Assembly (NCBI RefSeq): GCF_019649055.1
Contig: NW_026570222.1
Span: forward strand, 682,001-746,000
Reading direction: 5' to 3'
Length of the DNA stretch: 64,000 nucleotides
From: Paramacrobiotus metropolitanus
Taxonomy: Eukaryota > Tardigrada > Eutardigrada > Parachela > Macrobiotidae
The translations under genes and the position numbers were made by a program. The notes beneath the pieces are model-generated. The model made no database searches, was not told the origin of the DNA, and saw only the letters and a list, made by a program, of their open reading frames with translations. This document shows positions 13,109-25,200 of the stretch, one piece after another (positions within the stretch are counted from its first letter, which is position 1; each line of letters opens with the position of its first letter).

Positions 13109-16100
13109 GTGTTGTGGGCGTTCGGCTCCGGGGTACGAATAGAATTACTGACAGAACATGTTGCCTGCGTAAAGGGTACTTTCATACTTAATTTTTACGC
13201 GCAAAAAACGTCTGGTATTGCGTGATCTATTAAGGGCTTTGTCTTCAGTCAGATTTTTCACTATCAGTAACAAAATATGCTGAGAAGCACTGATGCTGTG
13301 ATACACTAGTACCACCACAACTTATTCACACCGATACACACAGTAGAACTGTAGAAGTATGCGATGTTGCTGGGAAACATACTGTATGCGTGCGAGAGTG
13401 CCAAAGGGTCATCCTGTCTATTTGATCTATTTATTTTGTTTATTTGTTGGTTGCTGTGAATCCGTTTGCACGTTCCGGCCACGGGCCGCATAGTGCCAAT
13501 GTATAAGTCACTACATAATTATTTTAATATTGTTAACCTTTAATGTATTGGGGACAATAAACCTGTTGAGGAAGTAGGGACGAACCGGACAGTGCCTGTC
13601 GATGTGTCGATATTGAGTTCGCACTACTTTTTCTGTTGGAGTGCAGTACACAACAGCGGTACAAATTAATTTAAAAGCCGAAAGCGCTGTTCGCCGTGGT
13701 TTGGTTATAAGTCACTTATAGTTGCACATACAGTCGAGTTAAAAATGTATGTAACTTTGTTTTACTGTCCGCTGCTGTAAAAGCACCGCGTCGTCGCACA
13801 AAGTGTCGAAGACATACACGGCAATTTTTGCTTATTATTCATATAGTGCCGAACGTTGTGTCGTTATGCGCAGTTGGCAAATTAAACATTATTGGTTAAA
13901 AAAGGTAGGTAAATTTAGCAGCACAATAACTGTATGCAGCATTAACTTGGTAATTTTATTGCGATTTGAATTTATTGCACAGTAGCTACCTAAGTAACGA
14001 CAAATGCAAGCACGGTCACTCAACTTCCTAATTAAAAAACACAAAATAAAATCACCCTGCAAACTCTTCGACTCCCTGAAAATTAAAAAGCGAGTGCTTA
14101 GAGTAAACCAGTCGTGGCTTTTACTCGTAAATAAAATCACCCAAACTCTTCGACTCCCTGAAAATTAAAAAGCGAGTGCTTAGAGTAAACCAGTCGTGGT
14201 TTAGTCGTGGCCAACAAAACTAAAATGCTTGAGGTTAAAAAGGAGCTGCCCGACACTTCTCCAGTTAGTTCCCTAATTATGTGCAATTTCAATTTGCAGA
14301 TTGTAATTCCCACTAATCCAAAACGTGCTAATATAATCACTGAAGTGGCCAGATTTTATCACTTGCCTGTGTCCAGCCACTTCCGGTGCCTCCGTGCCTC
14401 TTACAGTTAGGTGTGGGAAACGCTGTTACGACATCACAATAGCAGTTAATATGGATATGCTGCAAATACAAGGTAAGTACTTAATTTGTACTGGCTGTTA
14501 GTGATTTCTTCCAGCGCTTGAAAAAAAATGTTAATTCTAAAGTATTAATTAGTTATCTCATAGACGAAACTTTTTACCGGTGTTGCCTAATAATTAAGCT
14601 GTAGCGCGGATAACAGGTAAACGGATCTGGTGGACCTCTCTCGGACCAGTCAGTCCAGTCTTGGTCCGAATTTCTGTCATCCAGATTACTCACTGCATAT
14701 ATTAATTTGCGAAGTTTGACTTGTCGAATGTGGACACAGAATTTCTGGTGGGACACAGCTGCCAGTCAAAGTGTTTCCTTCTTAAACAGACGAGGGAAAC
14801 CGCCAAACCGGCCTCTCGTCTCTCTGCCATCGAATTCACTCTGCTTTGTCACAATAACACGACGTTAGTGCGAGATAGCCTGAGATATGCGGAGCTATAG
14901 CGGCGTGCTGCTCGTGGCCAATACACATGGAGTTCGTTTCGGACGAAATCCGGTCGATACCATCAGATGCCCATGTGGTCAGCACTCACCAACCAATGCA
15001 ACCATGGCCTGGCCGCTCAAATAGTTATAAATTGTGGCCCCGCTTGCGCACAAGTCCTCGTGCATTAGCCTACGGCAGTCCTGTCAAAGTTTGATCAATC
15101 AATTACAATTTCATGGATGTGCAGAATGCAGGTAGTGGACAAAGTCATGGACTACTATGCGGTAAACTGGACTTCTGGAGTTGGCTACCATAGAAAATGT
15201 TACTTATCATATACTTCATTGCTAATTGCTTGCGTAGTACGCCGATAAATTCGTTTTAACTTTTCCCTATACGTTAACAATTAAAAAAAATGCAGCAATT
15301 TTTCGAAATCCGTACGTATTCGCTTAAACTGGGAACCGTTAATAACTTATTACGTACTGTACTCATAGCCTACTACTACTAATACGTTGCAACTAGCACA
15401 ATAGTTTTTACGGCTTTTTAATTCGACAATTTTATCGGAATCGGAGTCGCGCGCTTCTTCAATAAATTTCGTACTGTGTTCTGACTGGCACGAATGCACA
15501 CAGGGCAAATGCTGCTATGCATTTACTGTCACGGCTAAAATAGAAGGATCTAAAACCGGACTTTGGGTGGATTACCATCTCCCTCTAGATCGGCAACGCT
15601 ATTGTCCTTTGTCTTGCTTGCTCTGGTCTGCCCTGTGGCTGTTGTAATGCATGTGTACTCTTATCCATGCTGGTCAGATTGGCTGTAACACTTTAGGAAC
15701 GCCTTCTTATTTACGTTTACGTGCCACTGATTGGTGAAGGCGGGGTTGACGGCGTCGTTCGGTAAAGTCTTGTAGTCACCAAATCCTAACCGATTGATCG
15801 CGGTGCACTTGCGACGGGCACGCAGAGTAGAGCGGTGGCGCAGTTAGTGTCAACGTTTGCCAGTCTTGGTATTTCAGACAGTCGTTACTGTACAAGAACC
15901 GTTCGTTGTTATCCCACATTATAGAAATTTTTCAGGAATGGGCCACAACGCGGGAACGTCCAACGGTACCAGCAATAACGTTGTAAGTCAAAAGTCGGCA
16001 TAGTTTTGCTACAAAGTTTGCGCTTGTACGCTGATTTTGAGACGTTGTTATTGTAAGTTGTTTGACTGGATTCCGTTTTGGTCATCGCTGTTGCTAGAGT

Positions 16101-17700
16101 GTTTGACAAGTTTTAGTTCGGGCATAAAATCGTGATATTTGTAAGTGCATACATAGCGGTGACAAAATTCTCTTTATAAATTGCATTATAGTGATTTGGG
16201 CATGCAATGCAGTTTAGTAAATACACTGTAGTTTACGACGAAGGCCGCTAAAGCGTTTGATAAACCTTCACAGAAGAGCTGGACTTTGAAATGCCATACG
16301 GTTTAGCCGATATACTGCAGATATGGACAATCGCACGTGTTATGTTGAACGAGTAGCGATCACTACCATTTCCGCTGAAAGTCGTCCGGCTAGGACATTT
16401 AAAGACTGCTGGAGCGTATGGTGGTTCTGTGCGCTTAAGACCCACATGTCGGCATGAAGTCAACTGAAATATGGCAGGCTTTTGCTATTTGAATGAAAAT
16501 GTGAATGCAGCCGAGCACATCTAAACCGGTTTCGACCGGCCTTATTATGATGCATAGGACCGCTCTTTATCTTTCTAGTCGGCAGAGCCGCAGAGTGAAA
16601 TGTTCAAATGGCAGCAAAGCCCCTACTCTAGTAGGCAGTTGCAGTCTCAGCTGGAAACACGATATCTTGGCGCATGGCTGCATGAAACCGGCTGCTGATC
16701 GTGCAGGCCGTCGCCACGAGCATTGGCGTGCAGTCTGTGACTGCCGACGTGCTCGGCAGTCGACCATCGCTCTGTCGCGGATGGATCGATTAAAGTTCGC
16801 TCATTTTGAGACGTTCTTATACGTAATGTTTAGTTTGTCACTTTGTGCTATCGTCACCACCGATAAGCAGGCGACGATCGATACCGTACTTGGATTTACT
16901 ACCAAGGCTACGTAGGACCAAAATTTCAAATTACTGTAGTGAGTACTCATACTAAATGGAGCATAACCATAACATCGATAACTGGCACTCCAGGTGTGGT
17001 CGGCATTGCGGTCGGGCGCGCGTAACGGTCATAACTGTACCCAGAGTACCGGAAGCCCAAGCTTCGTGCTGCTCAAGTTGACTTTTGACCTCTGTGTAAA
17101 TTTTTGTGGTTTTTTAATTAATACCATAAATCTGGAAGCGGCGTACTTCCGATTTCGTAGGTTATTAGCGTATCGGTGCGTAGTTTAGAGACTGAACTGC
17201 ACTGCAGTGACTGCACCTTTTGGTTCGGGAATTTGGAGATTCATAAGCACAAAGTAATGCAGTGCGTAAAACGCACTACTGAGTATTGGCTAGTGGCTGT
17301 GGTCCTTATCAGCATATAAAGTGGTAAAAGCTCTCACAAATCAGCCGGCACAGACTGCGGTACAGGCTATGTAGCAGTAAGGCTGGACGTTCTGTTTCGA
17401 TTCTCGTACCGACATAGAAAAACTGCCCGAAAACTATCAGGAAACTGTCCGGTCGTATACCTGCCTGAATTAAGTATAATCGTGTACAGCACTGCTGTAG
17501 TATTTTACAACCTATGACCACGTTCACTATCGCAAGCGGCAACTCGGAAAAGTGTATAGAAGTACAGATAACATAACATTATTATCATGCTCATATAGTA
17601 AGTCTTCGTGTTGCTGATATTGTTTGTTGTTTTAATGTTTTTTTTTCGATTTAAAAAGCATCAGTTGTATTTAGTTCTAATTTAAAAATGATTGTTTCAG
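13109..17700. other. Region upstream of basonuclin exons, no secure gene
   Basis: This 4.6-kb stretch lies between the R-SNARE start and the first recognisable basonuclin exon. The first basonuclin coding exon (a few residues in phase 0) and its promoter should lie here, but I could not place them. A short ATG frame at 14452 runs into a good donor (CAAG then GTAAGT at 14472). Its phase 1 does not fit the basonuclin exon at 17701, so it cannot be joined directly. A tandem duplication at 14044-14200 is listed separately. Several ORFs of 60-136 codons, such as 16505-16915, show no family resemblance. Confidence 0.5.
14044..14200. repeat. Direct tandem duplication, two copies, about 85-bp period
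   Basis: The block starting AAATAAAATCACC at 14044 recurs at 14129. Both copies share CTTCGACTCCCTGAAAATTA and the following TAGAGTAAACCAGTCGTGG almost without change. The second copy lacks three bases (TGC) near its start. The near identity implies a recent duplication by slippage or unequal exchange. No coding role is evident. Confidence 0.9.
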
Positions 17701-20647
17701 CAAATCAGATGTACATATCCCGGATGTCACTGCGACGCTTTCACTACGGCACCGGACAATGTGCGACAGTGTTACAGTTGTACCCACGGTTGGGTTCCTC
17801 ATGGTAAGGGTTACCGGTTAAGAACTGTATCGTTTATGCCTTGCAATTTTAGTCAGATACTCACCAGCAGGTCTGGAACTGAGTTAAATTATCACGGTAT
17901 TATGGATTTCTTTGTTGGACGATCGGAAATTAATAGAGATAAATACGCCTTGTAATTCTTGCAATTAGTGCAGGATCGCAGGTCGACTCCATAATGCATA
18001 AAAAGTTAAAAACCCTGTTTTGCAGTGTGCCTGAATTGGGCACTTAATTGGTCTAAGTGATTACTTATTTTATTAGTTTTAAGAAAAAACGAACGAAGTT
18101 TCTGTAATGCGTCAAAATAATTTTGCAGCTTTGGATAAGATCGGCATCGTGTACCAATGGGACATGCGGAAATACGAGCCGATCACGTTCGACTGTGTTT
18201 TCGACATCGCCAGTTTGATCCTTTTTGGAACGCATGGCATCCCGTTCCGCCTCCACGTTTGTCTTGAGCGGTTGCTGGCTTGTTTGGATACAGATGATGT
18301 GATTCGCATTGTTGAGCAGTTTGATTGGATTTGGGAAGATTTTTACCGTGGATACAAATTACAGGTACAGCGCTGTTGCACTTTTTGGGATCTTTCCCCT
18401 TACATATTTTTTTTAGCCCGAATATAATTTTTGGATTTTGCTTTACTGTCGGCATATAGGTCATATTGCCTACAAAGAGTGGAGAATAATCTTACATAGT
18501 GCTCTATTGATTTTATGTTATATGGTTATTTTAATTTTAACAAAACCATGGTGTTGGTTATATGGCAGAGTGGACTGTCGTTACACAATTATGCTGCAGC
18601 ATTAATATTTGTAACATATTCTGCTGTTGACTTTGCTGGCAATCTTATAGGCTAATGACAAAACGCTGCGTAATAACTGGGTCTATCCGACGCTTGTGGA
18701 CGAAACGATGATTTTGGGACATTTTCTGAAATACAAACCAACCCAAGCTGTGGCTACTCGTTTCCTCCAGGATATTGCCAACCAGCGGAAAGAGGACAAC
18801 CCTTACCTTCAGGTGTTCGCACAGCCACCGGAGTCTGGTTTGCAGACTTTCTTCCTGCAGAACCAACAAAAATCCAACGCGGCTGCCAATCCACTGGTGC
18901 CGCCGTCCCCCGCCGCCGCTCCTCCGCATTCTGTCCAAAATGGACTCGTTTTGCAGGGCCTCAATTCACCGCGTCCCGTGCCCGTGCATGCGGACAGTAA
19001 CGGATCTCTCACTCCCGTCGTTATCCGAGCCGTACAGAATGGCACCATCCATGTCCAACCGGATACGCACATGTCGCTGCCGCATACGAATCAGTTCAAC
19101 CTCAGTCTGAACCAGTCCACGCCCACCGCTTCCACCCCTCCCCAGCCGACTATTCCCGGTAAACGAAAACTGCAGCCTAAACCTCCAACTACTCCTCAGC
19201 CCGTTGTGGCTGCCGAAAAACCCCCACAGACGCCTCCGCTCAGTAATGGAGCTGCTGCTACCGACCACGTGGGAAAGAAAGCCTTGCCCAAACTGGAGAA
19301 ACTAACGCCAGCCGCCCTGGAATCCATGGCCAATATGATTCCCAAGAAAACGCCCACAAAACGGGTAGACTGCGATCATTGCCATAAAAGCTTCTGCGAT
19401 AAGGGAGCTTTAAAGATCCACTACAGTGCTGTACATCTTAAAGAAATGCATCGGTGTACAGTGAAAGGATGCAACATGATGTTCAGCTCGCGCCGCAGCC
19501 GCAATCGCCATTCTGCCAACCTGAATCCGCGCCTGCACAGTAATTTGTTTCAACCCCGACGCGGTGGTATTTTGGCGTCGGGAGACGATGAACTGCCGCC
19601 GCAGAATGACGAGCCGGAGCCCAGTGATATCGGCATGGATGATGACGACGACGATCGGTCATTGTCGTACGAAGAAGCCGAGCAGCCTGGACTCAAACTG
19701 GACAGCCCAGAATCAATTGGACAAAACTTCAAGCTGGTTATTGCGACGGATGACTCTAATTCGGCAACCGATCGGATGGAACCGATTGCAAAACGCAAGC
19801 CGCACCACAACGGTTGCTTTGATCCTTACCGTGACGACATGTTTTTCTCGGGACAGCACAATCCGATGAAGGCACTGGACTTTTCCAAACGAACCGGTTC
19901 TCACGATGAGCCGATGGATCTGGTGAAAAATGAACGCAAATCTGTTGACGCAGATTTCTTATTGCAAGCACAGAAGGAACTTCACACGGTGGAGCCACCC
20001 AAACGCTTCGGGGAATTGGCGAGAGGAGAGAGCGATCCGGGAGTGGGAGATGGTGCAGAGGATTCCGACAACGATGAATCCTGCTCGCTGAGTGACTCAG
20101 CTATGGACACGGCGCCATTGCCGCACGTCACCGTCAAACGGGACGAGCACGGAAAGGTCATCATTCCCGTTGACCCCAGTGATCCTAACCGTTGTGTGGA
20201 GTGTGGGAAGATTCTCAAGAATCACTTCACTGTACGGACGCATTTCACCAATGTGCATTTGCGACTGATGCACAAGTGCAAGGTAATTATTAATACGCAA
20301 AGTATTGTTATACCGTTGCTGATGTGCGTGTTTGTTTATTAGATACCCGGATGCGGGGCAGCATTTCCGTCGGTATGTTTGAAGAAAATCGATGCGGGAT
20401 AGTTGATTGGGTAGCCTAATCTGAATTCTGATTGCAGGTCAGAAGCCGCGATCGTCACAGTGCCAATGCGAATTTGCATAATAAAACTATGGCGGGGTTT
20501 GGAGACGAGCTGATTGTAAGCACGGTACTATCTCCGATGTTAGCCACAGCTGTGGTTGCTCCTTCTACAGCTGCCACCATGGTGACTCCGACTTCGAACG
20601 CCGCTGTTATCACTCCGGTGTTGACCTTTCCCACTCCGGAGCCGTAA
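17701..20647 (+). CDS. Basonuclin-type zinc-finger transcription factor (N-terminal exon not located)
   Basis: Nuclear DNA-binding protein of the basonuclin/disco group. Exons 17701-17803, 18129-18364, 18651-20282, 20343-20372 and 20438-20647 join in phase to 736 residues plus stop. The first two encode the basonuclin N-terminal domain: [25 protein letters not shown], then [31 protein letters not shown] and the RGYKLQ end. Exon 3 is long and carries a Pro-rich linker and zinc-finger pair one ([18 protein letters not shown] from about 19371, then [20 protein letters not shown]). An acidic Ser-rich stretch of about 235 codons follows. Pair two starts [18 protein letters not shown] (about 20193) and finishes on the last two exons as [21 protein letters not shown]. 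That makes four fingers; vertebrate basonuclins have six. A hydrophobic Ala/Thr/Pro tail ends at the TAA at 20645. In vertebrates the protein starts a few residues before IRCT, so only a tiny first exon is missing. Confidence 0.93.
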
Positions 20648-22234
20648 TGCGGCGGTGTTTATTGCCGTAATCGTGTGTTGGTGTTCCTCTTACGCACGTA
20701 AGGGATTCGTAAATGTTTAACCTCATTGATTGCATGCAATGCCATGCATCAAACGTTCGCGGGAAATGACCCGATTCTGTGTTGTGATTGTTTACTGTTC
20801 TGAGTTCAGTCGAGTTCTTGCTGCATGATCTTTGTTCGTTTTGTGACTACTGGTAATTAACAGTACTGTATATCCACATTGGTTTTAACGATTGTATAAA
20901 CCTGTTTTGTAATAAATTAGTTTGCATTTGGTGCCCGTCATTGAAAGCATTGTCTGCTAGAGTTCCGATGCTGTGTCTATTTAGTATTGTTTTTTTCTCA
21001 TTTCCGACCAAAGCGCGCGCACTAACTGACGAATGGAATGGAACAATAAAAGACATGACCTCGAGTTACTCAGATTGGTTCGCTGTCGACAACAGTACTA
21101 GTACTAGAATAGCACACAGTTTAACTTTACGTGAATACTAAATCCCACGCAAATTAATTGTAAAATACAGCACTGGGTTGGTAATAACGGGTAAACAAGA
21201 CTGGGCATTCGGTCATTTTAAAGAAATAAACTTGGTACGTACTAGAAGCTGTTAATAAGTTGAAAGCGGGCAGATGCACTTCCGGTTGCGACATTATTAA
21301 CTCACTACGGTGACTATGGTGGTCAGCCGGTGAGAATTTTGTCAGCGCGGAAGCACAGGTCGCGCTTGACAACATTCCATGCGCCATCAGACGACAGACG
21401 GAAGTGCCATCGATATCGACAAGCGCCGACAACCCGGTATTGCTGTTGTACAATATTATTGTTGCATTTCGCTTACAGCTACAGCGTGCCATGTGGTTTG
21501 TTTGAAACTTGTCTTGTCGGCCGTCAACAGCGTTAGCAGTGAACGCCGTTGGTTACATTAGAATACACAGAGAGTTATACTTACCGCGCTGTAAGCTGAA
21601 GAGCTTTTATGCGATTTCTGCCGTATTAAAAAATCCATAATAAGGCTGGTCCCGAGGGGAAAAACGGCTGGAGATTCGGAACACTGGAAGAAGCGTCATA
21701 TAGTTTATTGGAGCGTGCCGACTGCTAACATCTACACTTGTACGGACGACTTGTACGCCCGCACTCAGACGTCGACAGCTGAACGCAGTCTGTGCTGTCC
21801 CAGTGTTTGTTCCTCGTAGAAGGAATTCCATTGTGATACACACCCTCATATATCATTTCCTGGCACTCCAGTCTTCCTTATTTGTTGGATGTTTAGTTGG
21901 TTATACGTTGGGTTTTAACTGCGGCAATCCCACTTCTGCTCTGAATTTCTGAGCAGGCCAGAAAGCTGACGCGTATCGGGAGATTGTTGGTGAGTGTACT
22001 GGTCCTGCGTTGAAATCCGCAGCCATAATTTTGTTTATGTACCAGATACAGTTATTACTGCTCTTCACAGCTGTTCCATACTGATTGTCCACACTTTTTC
22101 GATTTCTGTTGCAGATTGATTCATCACAGGATTAGTGCGCTGCGTTATAGCTGCGAGCTACACACGAGTAGCACTTCAAGGATAACGTTTCCTGTTTGGA
22201 TTTTGACAGCTGATATTCAACACAAACCGTCATA
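20648..22234. other. Basonuclin 3' flank and endophilin 5' flank
   Basis: An AATAAA signal at 20911-20916, about 265 bases after the basonuclin stop, is a plausible poly(A) signal. Near the right end, a pyrimidine-rich tract with GTTGCAG places an acceptor before 22115, so 22115-22234 is probably 5' UTR of the endophilin gene following a UTR intron. I found no secure coding exon in the middle of the interval. Confidence 0.55.
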
Positions 22235-25200
22235 ATGTCGCTCGCTGGATTGAAAAAGCAGCTTAATAAGGCGAATCAGGTAAGCTACTGTTTCTGTCTT
22301 CTTTTGAGGATATATTTTCATTGGCGATATAGAACGATGTGGCTGCTCAAAATTTGAATGAATTAGTTATTAGACGGTGTTTTGGTTTACCTTATATCTA
22401 TATCTACATTATGCATACTGTAACATACATACAGTACGGGCACTGATACTGCGCATTTGATTCAGTACACTTTTTGTTCGTGTGGTTTTCGTCGAATTTG
22501 CTTTGTGAACCTCGACTTTATAATAATAAATTATTGCTGAAAAATGTAAATACTGAATAATAATAAATGTTTTCCGGAATATTTCTGTGCAATTTTTGTA
22601 TTACGCTTTGCGAATGATCTGATACACAGAAATTTTATAAAACGGTTTCTGCTGTGATTAAGTTTTAGTTGTTAATCTTTCAGACCTTTTAATTTTTGGT
22701 TGGACTTTTTTCAGTGTTTTTGAATGAGAGAGAGAGAGAGAGAGAGTGACACACAGACAGAATGGAAGGGTTTTTACGATGAATGTTTTTGGACTGCTTT
22801 GTTATGCATATTGTAGTGAGATTGAATGCTTCGTCCATTTGAATTTTTCGGAGTTATGTTACTGTGTTTAAATAAGCACACTTTACTGTTGCGCAGCTAA
22901 CGGTAAGACAGGCAAAAACTAGCACTATCAAATTTAAAATGCGCATGGTGCTTCCACAAATATAAATTTTGTTAACATGCAACTTCGAAATATGGTAAAA
23001 GTCTGGAGTAATGGAACAAATACCCTAGAGTTACATGGTGCTGGTTGCGCAGTAGACGATAGTGCATCGTTTGATTGCTGATTCGACAACAGATGGAGAT
23101 TTAGGACCTTGCACCTTGACTTGTTATTTTTGATATTCGACATGGAAATCCTTTTTTCATAAAACAGTACGCATTAAATGCAATGCTGCACACTGTTACT
23201 TTAGCGGTGTAAGCTGATGTCTTCGAGACACCGACATGTTAGAATGAGGTAGATGGGGTTGTGGGTTGGGGAAAAAACTTATTAACAGAAAAACTAAAAA
23301 ATCGAGTAATTAGTTTTATTTGTCGTGGTTATTAATACGAGTTGCGTAACCTGCATACGAACTTACGAAGTGGTTAGATAAGGCTCGACCGCTGAAACTT
23401 GGTAAATAGCTGGCGATACTCAGTTTTAGGGTTTATTACCAGTAATTTTCGTGGTTAGTCGTATTTAATCGGTTACTTGTTTTTTTAAAAATTAGTTGCA
23501 GTAGAATGTTTCTTAGAAATGCACTAATCCTCTTAATGAGCTACTAAATACTAATCCTCTTAAGCTACAGAACGAAAAAGCACGACTACATTATGAAAAT
23601 TTAAGCGCATTAAATTTACATACTCGTGTTGAAAATGAAAAAGCAGTCGGATTACTCCGTATTTCCAAGTTACAATATGGAACATCAGGGAAAATGGTGT
23701 ATACCTTTTTGTCGACTGTTTTCCGAATTGTAGATACTTAGTTTATATATAAAATGTGTCTTGATTGACAGAACAATATTTCGAAAATAATTTTTAACTA
23801 AGTAAATTTATGTACAAGCGGCTATCTTACGAAGGAGTACCCTGAGCCAAAGAATAAAATTGACATCGCGTGCGTGGTCATCTTAGTCAATATTCTTGCC
23901 GCAGGAAGTTTGTACGCGTTTGTAGTCTAGGTTATTTGGTCTTGTGATTTAAAAAAGATAATGATGATTACGAATTTAATTTTTTATTTTTCAGTATCTG
24001 ACAGAAAAGATGGGAAGTGCTGAACCGACACGACTGGACGAAGAATTTCGAGAAATGGAACGGGTAAGTGGGTAAAGAGTAAATATTCGTACATACCCTT
24101 TCGGATGAGAATGGTCGCATACAAGTACGCCCTGGAAATTGACAGTAGTTGATGAGATGTTGATTTGTTCGGCAATCCTTTCTTGATTTGTGTGCGGCAA
24201 GTTACGTATGATCCTGGTTGGCTGCGCACGTCAGTGATCCTCTTTGGATGTTAGCTTTCTGGTCGCGCCATTGAGACCTACGCGTTTCCGTTGCGGGGTG
24301 GGTCCGTTCGCTCATTGCTGTGCCTAGTTGTGCCACATGCAAGAGGATGTGGAGGAGATCCCGTGAAAATGAAAAATGCTCATAGAGAAGGCTAAAATCG
24401 ATCAGCTCGTCAAACATCCTGGATTATAGCGGGCAGGGAAATGTTACGGCATCGGCTATGTTTTTTTACCGATGGAATCAATTTTCACAGCTCACTTGAT
24501 ATTTCGGATGGGATGTGCAATGCCGTTGTAGCTGTATGCGCTGCTACCGGCCGTTCGTTTCTTGTTAACCGGCAAACTGTTTAAAAATGTTTACAAAGGA
24601 CGGTACTGATGTGTGGATAGTCCGGGGTCGGACATGCGTGCATAGCTTCATGCCTTTGTCTTCCACTTATCGATCCGCTGGCTAAAAATACCGCAAGATT
24701 TGTGTAGAGGCAAACATAATAGACAAATAAGGCTCTTTCGTGAAAAAATGTATGTATTGACAATATTTTCCATCGTCGTTACGGATGATGTGGGAGACGT
24801 TTCCAATTTTATGAAATGGATAGCAGTTTCGTTAAGAAATGTCGCTTAAATTGGGTGTTTTGATTTTCCTGGTGGAGAGAAACAATGCCCAGGCTGAATG
24901 AAGGGTTATAAAAAAATATTAGTACGTGCTGTAGTTGCAACAAATGTAAAGTTTGAACTTGTGCCGCCTTGATCTAGTTATTAATTTTCACAGATATCTT
25001 GCGGTACGAAGTATACTACAAGCCTGAGCTACTGTTCTATGTAGTTTTGCGTGATTGTTAGTGTCACACACATTTAAGCATTTTATCGCTATGTTAACTT
25101 CCGTGCAGTGGATTGGATGAGTTTAATTACAGTTTTGTCAGGATCGTTGCTGCCGTTCCTGCTTTATGGATACTTCGAAGTACAGTACTAGTATCAGTTT

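Noticed and set aside
14225-14410. Short ORF beginning MLEVKKELPDT
   Set aside because: It is adjacent to the tandem duplication, with no donor in phase with any recognised exon and no family resemblance.
16505-16915. 136-codon ORF upstream of basonuclin
   Set aside because: There is no recognisable similarity, the opposite strand is also open, and no in-phase donor links it to the basonuclin exon.
18696-20342. 548-codon ORF taken as a whole gene starting at 18696
   Set aside because: The frame is one internal basonuclin exon (18651-20282). The conserved N-terminal domain lies in two earlier exons and the last finger in two later ones.
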